From Augochlora pura (lineage: Eukaryota; Arthropoda; Insecta; Hymenoptera; Halictidae), in contig NC_135781.1 of NCBI RefSeq assembly GCF_028453695.1, forward strand, positions 22,567,640 through 22,631,639: a DNA stretch of 64,000 nt. The letters are read 5' to 3'. This document shows, one piece after another, positions 55,403 to 64,000 of this stretch. Under the pieces are notes generated by a model. The model was not told the DNA's origin and ran no database searches. It was given only the letters and a program-made list of their open reading frames with translations. Positions within the stretch are counted from its first letter, which is position 1. Each line of letters opens with the position of its first letter. The translations under genes and the position numbers were made by a program.

Positions 55403-56608
55403 TTATCGAACGGAAAAAAAAGAAACATTGAATTTTGCACATCTTGTTACGCAGAGGTATTATCACGTACGGAACCAGAGTATAATTACGGTAACCGCCA
55501 TGTCGTCCGGTACCCTATATCAAATTGCACGGTGCACGATAATATTAGAGTTTCCGGGTACCGTGAATCCTGTCAGATTCTGAAACGTCGTCAACCGGGG
55601 CTTCCGACAAAATGTCGACGCTGCCCCTCATGAAATTCAATGACCTCTAATTACAATGATTCAATAAACGATTGCTCCGCTAACAAGGACACTTTCCGTT
55701 CACCGGAGCTTCCTGCGCTCACGCTTTAGAGCCGTTCGAGAGACACGTTAACAACTCCGCGCTCTCCTATCGTCGGCGGGACATTATTTCCGATAATCAA
55801 TTACGATCAGGTGGTCGACGGAGCCAAATTTCAAATTGTATTTTCGAGTTAACGTCACACCTGTCCCGTCGCTCTTAAAAGGAATAAACAACTTGTTAAA
55901 ACACGAAATTGGTCCGTGAACGTGTCGATTTATACGTCACTCAAGTTTCATACGATATTCGATCGAAACGAAAAGAAAATTGCGCCGGTTTTATGGTCCA
56001 TCGTCGAAAACCACGTCGTCGCGACATACGTGTCTCGTGGCCGCGGGCGCATCGTATCGACCGGCGATAATTAAAGAACAATTTGAGTCGATTCGTGATC
56101 ACGTTGATGCGCGCGACGACGATGATTTCGAGCTGCCGGATCGATACCGGGAATCCATGGATCGTTCGTTGGCGTTGCACGCGCGCCGTGCAAGTAGGAT
56201 CTTCGTGATCGAGCGACACTTTTCAAAGTCCGATGAAATCGGTCGTAATTGCACGTAGGAAGCAGGTGATCTGTAAAAAAAAAAGGGGGACACCGAGCAT
56301 CCAATTTGCGCTCGCATCTGCCTAACGACAGCCGGCGTTGACGAAATGTAAATTGAGCCTGGAGGAACGCGATCGTGCTCCTTTCAAGGTTAGACGAGAC
56401 GGATCCCGCGACTCCGATCGTTCCGAAGCGGAACGCTTCGGTTATCGATCTCCCGTAAAAAAACAGCTCGTAAATCTTTGGTTAATTACGAGAACTGAGA
56501 ACTTTGGGTAGGATTATGGGGCAATATAAGAATAATTTTATTATTACATACGAGTAAAATCCTTTGTTATAAAATTAAATAAAGAGGTTTATGTGACCGT
56601 CACATGAG
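55403..56608. other. CpG-rich patch
   Basis: CCGAAGCG-GAA-CGCTTCGG at 56421-56439 is a perfect small hairpin. Opposed frames 55941-56219 (-) and 55980-56258 (+) cancel each other as evidence. Confidence 0.4.
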
Positions 56609-56737
56609 TACAATAAGGAAAATAAAAAAAATATATATATTTATATATAATATTATATGGACCATATTATGTCCATATAATATGACAATATAATATTATA
56701 TATAAATATATATATTTTTTTTATTTTCCCTATTGTA
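56609..56737. repeat. 129-bp near-perfect palindrome
   Basis: Arms of 48 bp (56609-56656 and 56690-56737) match with one mismatch, starting TACAATAAGGAAAATAAAAA and ending with its inverse. The 33-bp centre itself contains ATGGACCATATTATGTCCAT. It could be a TA-bounded foldback element or a slippage-made hairpin. Confidence 0.9.
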
Positions 56738-57290
56738 TCATCATACATATTATATTACATATGTATACATATATGAAGTATAGCTAATATACTAAATGTA
56801 AAACTTTTTAACAGACACATAAGTTAAAAATATAGTTAGTAAGGAGTAAAATTTAGAAAAAACGTAAAAGCATGATTCATGAAAAATATGAAAAACTGGG
56901 TTGAAGTATAATGAACAATACCATAATAAGGATAGAATGTCTGAAAGATGATGATGAGTTTTGAAAACAACAAGGAAAGGGTCTATAGCGATTTGCACTA
57001 AGCAAGATACTTATTTCTTTCGTTCACAATTTTATCGATACTTTTCTTCCAATCTTCCTATTATTTTAACTTTCATTTACTTATACTGTACTAAATTCTT
57101 AAAATACAGAACAGTTAATCGAACACTTCCTGCAGTAAATAACTTTTTACTTATGGTTTCATTAAAAAAATTGCGGCAATTTTTGATGATGAAAATGAAA
57201 TTTTATTTGATGAAATTCGTTCAATTTATCGTGTAATTCGTAGGTCGGTTAAATATTTCATCGTGTTACGCGAATTCTCGTGTAATTCGA
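56738..57290. other. AT-rich spacer, no gene seen
   Basis: The minus frame 56792-56998 and plus frame 56961-57236 are AT-driven, Phe- and Tyr-rich, with no family. Confidence 0.4.
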
Positions 57291-58373
57291 GTACCACACG
57301 TTGTTCAAAGTCTGGCGATATTCAATCGTAAAACATCCTATTTTCCAGTGCACTCGAAAATTCGATCGAATCGAAATCGTAGAAAATCTGTGCGTCGTCC
57401 GAAGACGATTTTCTCGATGCCGACAATGGCCTGTCGCCGGTTGTCAGAGTAATCGCATAAGAACGGGGACGGGCCGCGGTGCGTTCACCTCGTTCCAAGT
57501 TAATTAAACCACTTAGCGGCTTACCATAAAATCCAGAAGACCGCATCCGTATTTATAAATTAATTCCTGGACGCGGCCGGGAATTAACCGATACGACCAG
57601 GCCAGTCTTAAGGTTCCGAACTTTATGCCTCGTAAAATATATTTTTAACATCCGCGGAAGTGTCACGGATGCAACAGCCGAGACATCATCCGAGGAAATA
57701 CGAAACTGCGTTTCGCCCACAAAATACGGCTGACCGTGAGACCGAAGAGAAATAATCGATGTTGTTCGTTTAATTAAATTTCTATAATTAAATCGTACAG
57801 CGTATTGCGTAATTTACAGCCCTCGTGGAGTTGCGATCGGTATCAGTGAAGGATCACGATACAGTGGAATATAACCACTGTAGAGTATCACTTTATTTTT
57901 TGAAAGCTATTATTTCAAAGTGAGTCGTAACAAGTAACAATTTGCGCGATTATTCAGTCCCATATTTTTGTTTAAGTGAATATACAGAATATTTGGTATT
58001 GAACTCGTGGTAAAAAGACAAATGGCACGAAATATGAATTAAATACTAAAGTGTGAAACTCTCTTAGATTTATTTAAATTATGAAAGAAAGAAATACATT
58101 TCTGTATCCTACAATTGAGTTAAAATATTTTGAATTCGTATAAAGATAATATACGCTATTAATATTATTAAATATTTCGTCACATCCTCAATATTGAATA
58201 GCCGAAAAATGCGATAGGAATATAATAGATTCTATAAAGTAAATTGTTTGATGGTAAAAGACATTACAGTTGCACGTGTTAGACAAAATGAATGGTCCCG
58301 CCGTAACAGGGCATAGTTCTCAAGCTCTAAAAGCAACTATACTCGCGTCTCTTTTTCACTGTCTTCCGGACAG
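57291..58373. other. CpG-rich patch then AT-rich spacer
   Basis: Positions 57291-57870 are CpG-rich. ACAGTGG and CCACTGT arms lie at 57862-57882. TTTAATTAAATT near 57768 is a homeodomain-type site. The acceptor-like CTTTTTCACTGTCTTCCGGACAG ends at 58373. Confidence 0.4.
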
Positions 58374-58421
58374 CGATCCCCAGGTAATTCTAGATCCACC
58401 GCTGGAGAAATACCACCAACG
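58374..58421 (+). other. Exon-like 48-nt segment (weak)
   Basis: Sixteen codons (RSPGNSRSTAGEIPPT) are open between an acceptor-like pyrimidine tract and ACG|GTGAGC. The segment is phase-neutral. No partner exon or family was found. Another donor-like CAG|GTAATT lies inside. Confidence 0.2.
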
Positions 58422-58808
58422 GTGAGCTTTCCTTATACGTACATTTTCTGCGTCAAAGGTCTGTCAGCGGACCGAATCTATTATTACGGCTGTCTTCGTA
58501 GTAATTAATTATGATTGCAGCGTGTGCTTCGAGTGCCACGCTGTTCTCGGCCGCCATTATAACTCCTACGCACTTGCGCTTCTTTGAAACTGCATTCTCG
58601 AACCACTGGCATAGAAAACAAAATTCGTTCCTCTCTTCCATTCCTTAGATAAACGTCTCAAGTAATCAGTAATGGTTGTGTTTTGTTAGAATTAACCAAA
58701 TATCGAGAGAAGAACTCCTAATGTTTCTTTAATAATAATAAAAACTCGCTGAAGTGACTTGAATTTGTGAATGTTCGAAAAAGAGAACTTGCTCCAATTA
58801 TTTATTAT
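58422..58808. other. Mixed spacer
   Basis: CGGCCGCCATTATAAC at 58549 contains a PHO/YY1-type GCCAT. The minus-strand frame 58453-58641 is unrecognised. Confidence 0.35.
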
Positions 58809-59009
58809 TAGATCGTGGATTCTTATTTAGAATAGAAATAGTCTGCACTAATTATAAAACTTTGCTAGATGCTTATGCATTGATTTCGTTTTTTAATCTT
58901 ATTAATAATTTGACAGTAATCCAACAGTATTTTTAACCTCTTCCAATGTTTTTACTCTTTTGTATTGGATCTATTCATTTTTTCATTAGTGCATAGAATT
59001 CGTAGTCTA
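58809..59009. mobile_element. TA-bounded TIR element, TAGACT family, 201 bp
   Basis: The left end TAGATCGTGGATTCTTA and the right end, inverted, TAGACTACGAATTCTATGCA bound 201 bp, and TA is at both ends. Its right end (AGTGCATAGAATTCGTAGTCTA) matches that of 62444-62645 (AGTGCATAAATATCTGCGATCTA), and the lengths differ by one base. Confidence 0.6.
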
Positions 59010-60460
59010 TTTATTATGTTTTATGATAAAATGAAATCTTTTACAAAATCGCAAAAATCGATTAGTTTTAATAACTATGGTATATCACCTCAATAATTTT
59101 GTCAAAAAACTTGTAAACTTGCAACAGACGACACAACGTTTCTACAGAGACTAAAACTGCCAGTAAAAATTATTTACTAAACCTGTGTATTCAGTTCTGT
59201 GCCAGCAAGTAATGCTAAATCAACATCGTGCAAAAACAAGTTAAGCAAAAATGAATAACAAATTATAAAGACAAGTAAAAGTCTGAATATGAGTCTAAGT
59301 TTATTAATGAACGACTACACAGTTTCTACGGAACAATATCAATTAAAACATCGACGATTTATCGAAAATTCTAAATTCAATGAACTTTCTAAATGCATTG
59401 TATATTATTCGAGCATGTCTGCATTTATTCGTTGTTTGTCCGCATCAAGAATTAGGCAGCGAGGCCAACGTCGGATTTCGAAGGCCGTGGAGATGACGAA
59501 ATACAGCCCTCCTGGGCGGCGAGGCTTGCAGGGTCGTCGAGTGTGCTCTCGAGTGGGTTCCTCGAATTAGTTCTCTCCGTCTTAGACGTGGTATACGAAC
59601 GTTTCTCCTACGGGCATGTAAGTATATACGACTGGCAACAATAGCGGATTCCGAGTGGCCCTTGAAACGGCTCTAATAATTTATATGCTTAAAGGGGCCC
59701 GGGCTGCCTACGTGAAACATAGACGCCATGAGACAAGGGGTCTACGAAGAGAGGAGCGAGTCGTGCTCAAGGGTGGCTCGCCTCCGAGATCCGTGGACGA
59801 GAACCCTTCAGCAAGGAGAATCGCTGCTGTTGCTGCCGCCTGGGGTCCTGTCGTTTGTCGTCTGTCGTCCGACATCGACCGAGACCAGCCGGTAACCCGT
59901 TTATGAACCATTCATTGCGCAATTCCCTTTGCGCCTATCTGGATCAGAAATCTCCTCTACCTACGGTCCGCAGCCTAGCCACTGCGATTCAGATCCACGA
60001 AATATTTATTTCGGTGCCATAACTGAACTCAGGATTTCGTAGATTTATGATGAAGCGAATAGCTGATCAATTTATTCAAATTATTCGAGATAACATAGAA
60101 TTCTTATTTGATTTTTGTGTCTTGTGATTAAAACAAACGAGTTCTTATTTTTATAAAAAATAAATAATACATATGCATAATATGTGGAAAATCTCCATAT
60201 TATCTTAATAGTTCATTCTTTTATACATAAATTAACATGAAATAATATTGGAGACTTATGTTGAGCTTTCTAAAATATTTGATAAAAATCATACGCTTCA
60301 TTCGGTTAATATCTCTTATGATTAACAGATTTAATGAAACTTTATGCAAAATAAAAATTACATCATTCGTTAAATAAAAATGTTTTCCTTTTTGTAGTAG
60401 TCTTGATAAATTGAAAATGGTGTCTTTAGCGTTCTTATTTCATTTACGTATATACGTAAA
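59010..60460. other. AT-rich spacer around a CpG-rich patch
   Basis: Positions 59430-60000 are CpG-rich. Frames 59289-59570 and 59655-59906 show no domain. The remainder is AT-rich. Confidence 0.4.
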
Positions 60461-60813
60461 ATCTGCAGTCTGTTTATGAACACGAATGAATCAGTATATT
60501 CAATTATGTATTCTACAAAGATGTTTGTATAATTTGAAAAATCGTGAAAGAAGAAAACCAGGAGAAAATTGATGTCATTCGATTTCCTTATGATGGAAGC
60601 TCTTGTTCATGCAAGGAAAATTGGTGAACATTTCGTAGCCTACAAAAGAACGAAACAAGACTGTTAGCAATTATAGTGATTTCAAGGTTAACAATTTTTC
60701 TTTTACACAAACCATATGAATATAATTTTATGTGAAATCTCATTTAACTAAGATAATTATCTGTGGATAATAAACATATTTGATTAGCAAAGAGCTAATA
60801 GATATGTGCCCAT
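60461..60813. other. AT-rich spacer with loose TAGACT-family end
   Basis: AAATCTGCAGTCTGTTTA at 60459-60476 is an inverted TAGACTGCAGAT-type terminus without a partner. Confidence 0.35.
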
Positions 60814-61005
60814 AATTATGAAAGTGGTCTAAGTCAAAATTTAAAAAAAATGAGTTTATCAGTTATTTCACACCACATTATTTTGAACTAAATTTATTCA
60901 ACGTAATTTTTACGATATCGTCAAAAATGAACCGTTAGATGGTGGTTGTAATTTCAACATTATATGGAATTCATTCAGTGTTAATTATGAAAGTGGTCTA
61001 AGTCA
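60814..61005. repeat. Direct repeat of AATTATGAAAGTGGTCTAAG
   Basis: The 23-base string (ending TCA) occurs identically at 60814-60836 and 60983-61005, 169 bp apart and in the same orientation. It is the terminus of the 44327/52334 TIR family, so two truncated copies or an internal duplication are possible. Confidence 0.8.
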
Positions 61006-62423
61006 TATATTTCTTGTTTTGAGATATTTAATGAATCGCATTTGAATAAATCAAAAAATATTTTTACATTAGGCGATCTTTTTATTTAGAATTTTATTAG
61101 TCTTGATAATATATAGCATTGACTTAAAAAACCTGCAATCTTTTAATTTTACCAATGATTTTAGTCGATGAAAAATAGGTATCGCCCTACAGCAATACGA
61201 ATCGATCAGAATACCGTTTGCGGCACGTCGATTTCACTGCGTTCATTTGATCGCGAGGAGGATCAAAGATTCAAAAGAGTCGTCGCATGCAGAGGTTCAA
61301 CGACAGGTTGAGCTTCAGCGTGCCGCGTATCCCGAATTACACGGTCCAACGTTGTCGAAGTGAATTTCCGGCATTTTTACGATTGTCATGGTCGAAAAGC
61401 GGCAGCCCGGGCTAGGGTCGATAGGAATGTTTTATGCAAATCAAATTGTTTGGCGAGCCGGAGCGCGCGAGTTTCCTCGCCCGATATATTCCAGTCATTA
61501 AAACGTCGATCCAATCTTCCGCGAGCGCACACACCGCCCGCGCAATCGTCCCGACGTAGCCCCTCGCGTTCCCACACACGCGGCCACGATATTTTTATCG
61601 ACCCCCGTCGCGATCATTACACTTGTTAATTAATTATTATTGTCTGGCCACGGTATTTATCCGGCGAACGGTAAACGCGCGGAAAATGCATTGAACGAAT
61701 GGTGAAAAAAAAGACCGATAATTATGCGACAAGAGTAACTTTGGGACCCACGGTAATTCTTGTTAACTAATTAACTATTATGATGAAAATATTTTTAACA
61801 ATATACTCATTTCCGATGGTCGCAGGACTGCTAAAATTATAAAGATGGGTTCAGGGATAATTGAATGAATTTCCTTACGCAAGAATTCATTACGATGAAC
61901 GTTGCATAATGAGATTACGCATAAAAGTGTACAGAAGGGTACTGTGCGGACAACCTGTAACCGGAGACGCAACGTCGGCGTCATCAACTGACTCTAACAT
62001 AGCTAATTCGCAGTTGGATCGGAGATGTCATTTTATTGATAGAATAAAATCCTCGGAGTATGTATAGTCAAACGATTGGTGTTGCATGAATGCTAATATT
62101 CATATCACTTTAACATCGGCTTATTTTATGCCATTGCCGGCGAATGTGTTAAATTGAACAATGTGGCGAATGTGTTCAATTGTAAATACCAATAAAATAA
62201 CAAGTGTACCCACCATTCGCATAAATATTATTGCACAATGCGTGCAAGAGAATTTAAGCGTTGAGTTTATAAAGACATAAATTTGAAGCTGTTTAGTAAT
62301 CATCGTTAAACTGCTGATCTTTGTGAAAAATAAAAATTTGTTTATTGCACAACGTGCAAACCACTTAAGGATTTTTTTCGCTTATTAAAAATCTTAATAA
62401 GTTGAAGATAATAAACACATACA
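61006..62423. other. AT-rich spacer around CpG-rich patches
   Basis: Positions 61190-61760 are CpG-rich, with ATGCAAAT at 61434 and TTAATTAATTATTATTGTC at 61626. AATGTGTTAAATTGAACAATGTGGCGAATGTGTTCAATTG near 62142-62181 is a local repeat. No gene was seen. Confidence 0.4.
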
Positions 62424-62435
62424 ATCCGCAGTTTA
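62424..62435. repeat. Loose TAGACT-family end facing the next copy
   Basis: ATCCGCAGTTTA lies nine bases before TAGACTACGGAT (62444), in inverted orientation. Two elements may have inserted back to back, or an older copy was split. Confidence 0.45.
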
Positions 62436-62443
62436 ACCATCAT

Positions 62444-62645
62444 TAGACTACGGATTTCTACACAATTTGCCATGTCTACATCTTATTTTATTAACATTGA
62501 ATCGAGGAAAAGATTTTTTCCTATGATTCGGGAATTTTCAGAATAGCAAAACTGTATAAAAATTATTTATGTTTGATAATAGAAATCCTTTCTTTTATTT
62601 TGCAAATTTTGCACGCCTTATAAGTGCATAAATATCTGCGATCTA
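62444..62645. mobile_element. TA-bounded TIR element, TAGACT family, 202 bp
   Basis: The left end TAGACTACGGATTTCTACAC and the right end, inverted, TAGATCGCAGATATTTATGCAC bound 202 bp of AT-rich sequence without a coding frame. TA at both ends fits a Tc1/mariner-type MITE. The TIR is decayed, so only the 201-bp sister at 58809 makes the boundaries convincing. Confidence 0.6.
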
Positions 62646-63323
62646 TTTCTCGTTTTACATTACCAGGAAAATAGTTTAATCTAGTTTAATTAATCTAGAT
62701 CTTGCATCTAGAATCTTTCAATCATCCTGACAAACAAACACAGTTACAACATTGCTAATAGTATTAATTAATTATAAATTATATTATGAAACGTTTGGTG
62801 TTATTATATCACTCTTCGGTCAATGGAAATAGGCTGTAACTATACTGTACCACGATTTATATTTTATGCGAATCAACTAAGTAATGAAACTGTGAGCATC
62901 ATTCCATAATTGTATGACAAATAATTACAAGGAACAATAAAACTTATAAACATAGACGCTGCAATAGAGAAATATACATGTATATAAGCATGAACCTATG
63001 AACTCTTCAAAATCATTCATACAAATTACATATTCACATATTTACATATTACATATTCTACATATCGTATACAATACTCTATAATTATCTCAAAGTCATT
63101 GTTGCAAAGTTCCATTTTCTTCCTGATTTAAACAGCGCGTGCATGGATACGTTGTATCTAAAAATAGTTTGCACTTCTATACACTATTTAAATGAATATC
63201 TATTGCGATTTAATGTTGCGAAATAAGAACAAAATATAACTTCATTTTTAATTTCATGCTAACTATACGTAGAAGCACTTCATAAAAAATAATTCATCAA
63301 TCAGGATCCGAGATCAAACGAAC
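62646..63323. other. AT-rich spacer with (ACATATT)n
   Basis: ACATATT-like units recur at 63026-63066. No gene was seen. Confidence 0.4.
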
Positions 63324-63358
63324 TAATCTAATTACGAATGTGATCTAATTACGAATGT
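63324..63358. repeat. 17-bp tandem with TAATTA sites
   Basis: ATCTAATTACGAATGT(G/A) occurs twice in a row, each with a TAATTA core. Confidence 0.85.
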
Positions 63359-63393
63359 AATCATAGCACGAAGTATATTCAGTCGAAACAAGA

Positions 63394-63434
63394 AAATCAT
63401 GGTCGTGAATAAAGTTGAACCAAGACCATGATTT
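63394..63434. repeat. 11-bp-arm hairpin
   Basis: AAATCATGGTC and GACCATGATTT are perfect inverted arms separated by 19 bases. Confidence 0.85.
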
Positions 63435-64000
63435 CGCAATCACAGTGATAAATCGTGGTTACCGACGAATCACACGTTATCTCTAATATGGAACAACTTT
63501 CGCTGCGAGCAAGCGCGCGTACGGGGTTGCCGCGCGTTTTTGCATAAGTTTCGGACTTCTTCGATCGAAACGCGAACACCGCGGAGCCGCAGTTTTACCG
63601 AGAAATCGCGTGCGTCCATGGGACCCGTAAAAATGCGAGCGTGCGAGGGACCACGGGCCGAACAAAAACCGGGGTAGCATTCATTAAAGGGGTCTCGTTA
63701 TAGGGGCCCCTGTTCCTCGGGCCCTCTGCTCTCGCTCGCTCGTAACTCGAATTTTTGCGCGCGGGACAAATTACGTCAGGCGGGCCTCGGCTCTCTCGGG
63801 CCGAGCCGAGCCGAGTCGAGCCGGGCCGAGCTGAGGCGAGCCGCGGCCACGTGCATCGTGTGCATCGTGTGCATATCCGTGGTCGCTCTCAAATTCGCTC
63901 GGAGCAGCCAGCCGCCCATGAATCTTCCTGTATGCACATTACGCTCATAAACTGTCATTAAGGGATCGCGATCTGCGCGGTCGTACGAATGCGACTCACA
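63435..64000. other. CpG-rich patch at window end
   Basis: A GCCGA-type tandem lies at 63797-63845 and GTGCATC units at 63850-63875. Frames on both strands over the repeat (63755-63961 and 63776-63958) are not genes. The patch runs off the window edge. Confidence 0.45.
63797..63845. repeat. (GCCGA)n degenerate pentamer repeat
   Basis: GGGCCGAGCCGAGCCGAGTCG continues with variants to GGCGAGCC, then GTGCATCGT is repeated. Confidence 0.9.

Overview
The window reads as nuclear DNA of an insect, most likely a hymenopteran (ant, bee or wasp). That is inference from its character: AT-rich sequence alternating with short CpG-rich patches, many GA/TC tracts, abundant small terminal-inverted-repeat (TIR) transposons, and splice-site-like rather than operon-like signals. 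No ribosome-binding sites, compact gene blocks, rRNA, tRNA or CRISPR array were seen. No complete protein-coding gene can be supported: the long open frames lie in CpG-rich patches where several frames on both strands are open together, and none resembles a protein family I recognise. The window is best described as a gene desert or the interior of a very large intron.

The best hint of a real gene is on the + strand. A 16-nt exon-like segment (17637-17652) lies between a very strong polypyrimidine acceptor and a near-consensus donor. About 4 kb downstream a terminal exon-like segment (21618-21726) has its own strong acceptor and stays open to a stop. The two join in frame. Neither is identified. 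Weaker exon-like segments are recorded at 6307, 53058 and 58374, and a possible secreted-peptide frame at 55127.

Most of the recognisable content is repetitive. Eight elements bounded by TTAA or a near match, with TIRs of the piggyBac type, lie at 41-292, 3349-3578, 8494-8743, 25492-25796, 28877-29104, 33427-33744, 35823-36060 and 50222-50805, with further single ends. A 193-bp mariner-like deletion derivative (1480-1672) has an exact TA duplication. Other TIR families are a TA-bounded family starting TAGACTGCGGAT (48602, 58809, 62444 and loose ends), a family with ends TTTTGAAAGTG (44327, 52334), and a 434-bp element with CAGGGTGGT ends (54466). A tRNA-Pro-type primer binding site at 35371 marks a relic LTR retrotransposon. 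Tandem repeats include 29-bp minisatellites (5788, 39657), a ~153-bp satellite-like array (40408), a ~135-bp triplicate (24435) with a detached relative 1 kb upstream, and many GA/TC microsatellites.

Between these repeats are roughly forty CpG-rich patches of 0.3-1.3 kb. They contain octamer (ATGCAAAT), homeodomain (TAATTA) and GCCAT motifs and could be regulatory or conserved non-coding elements, but sequence alone cannot show this. The region 9759-9975 carries scattered N calls and a 21-bp tandem repeat, suggesting a collapsed repeat.
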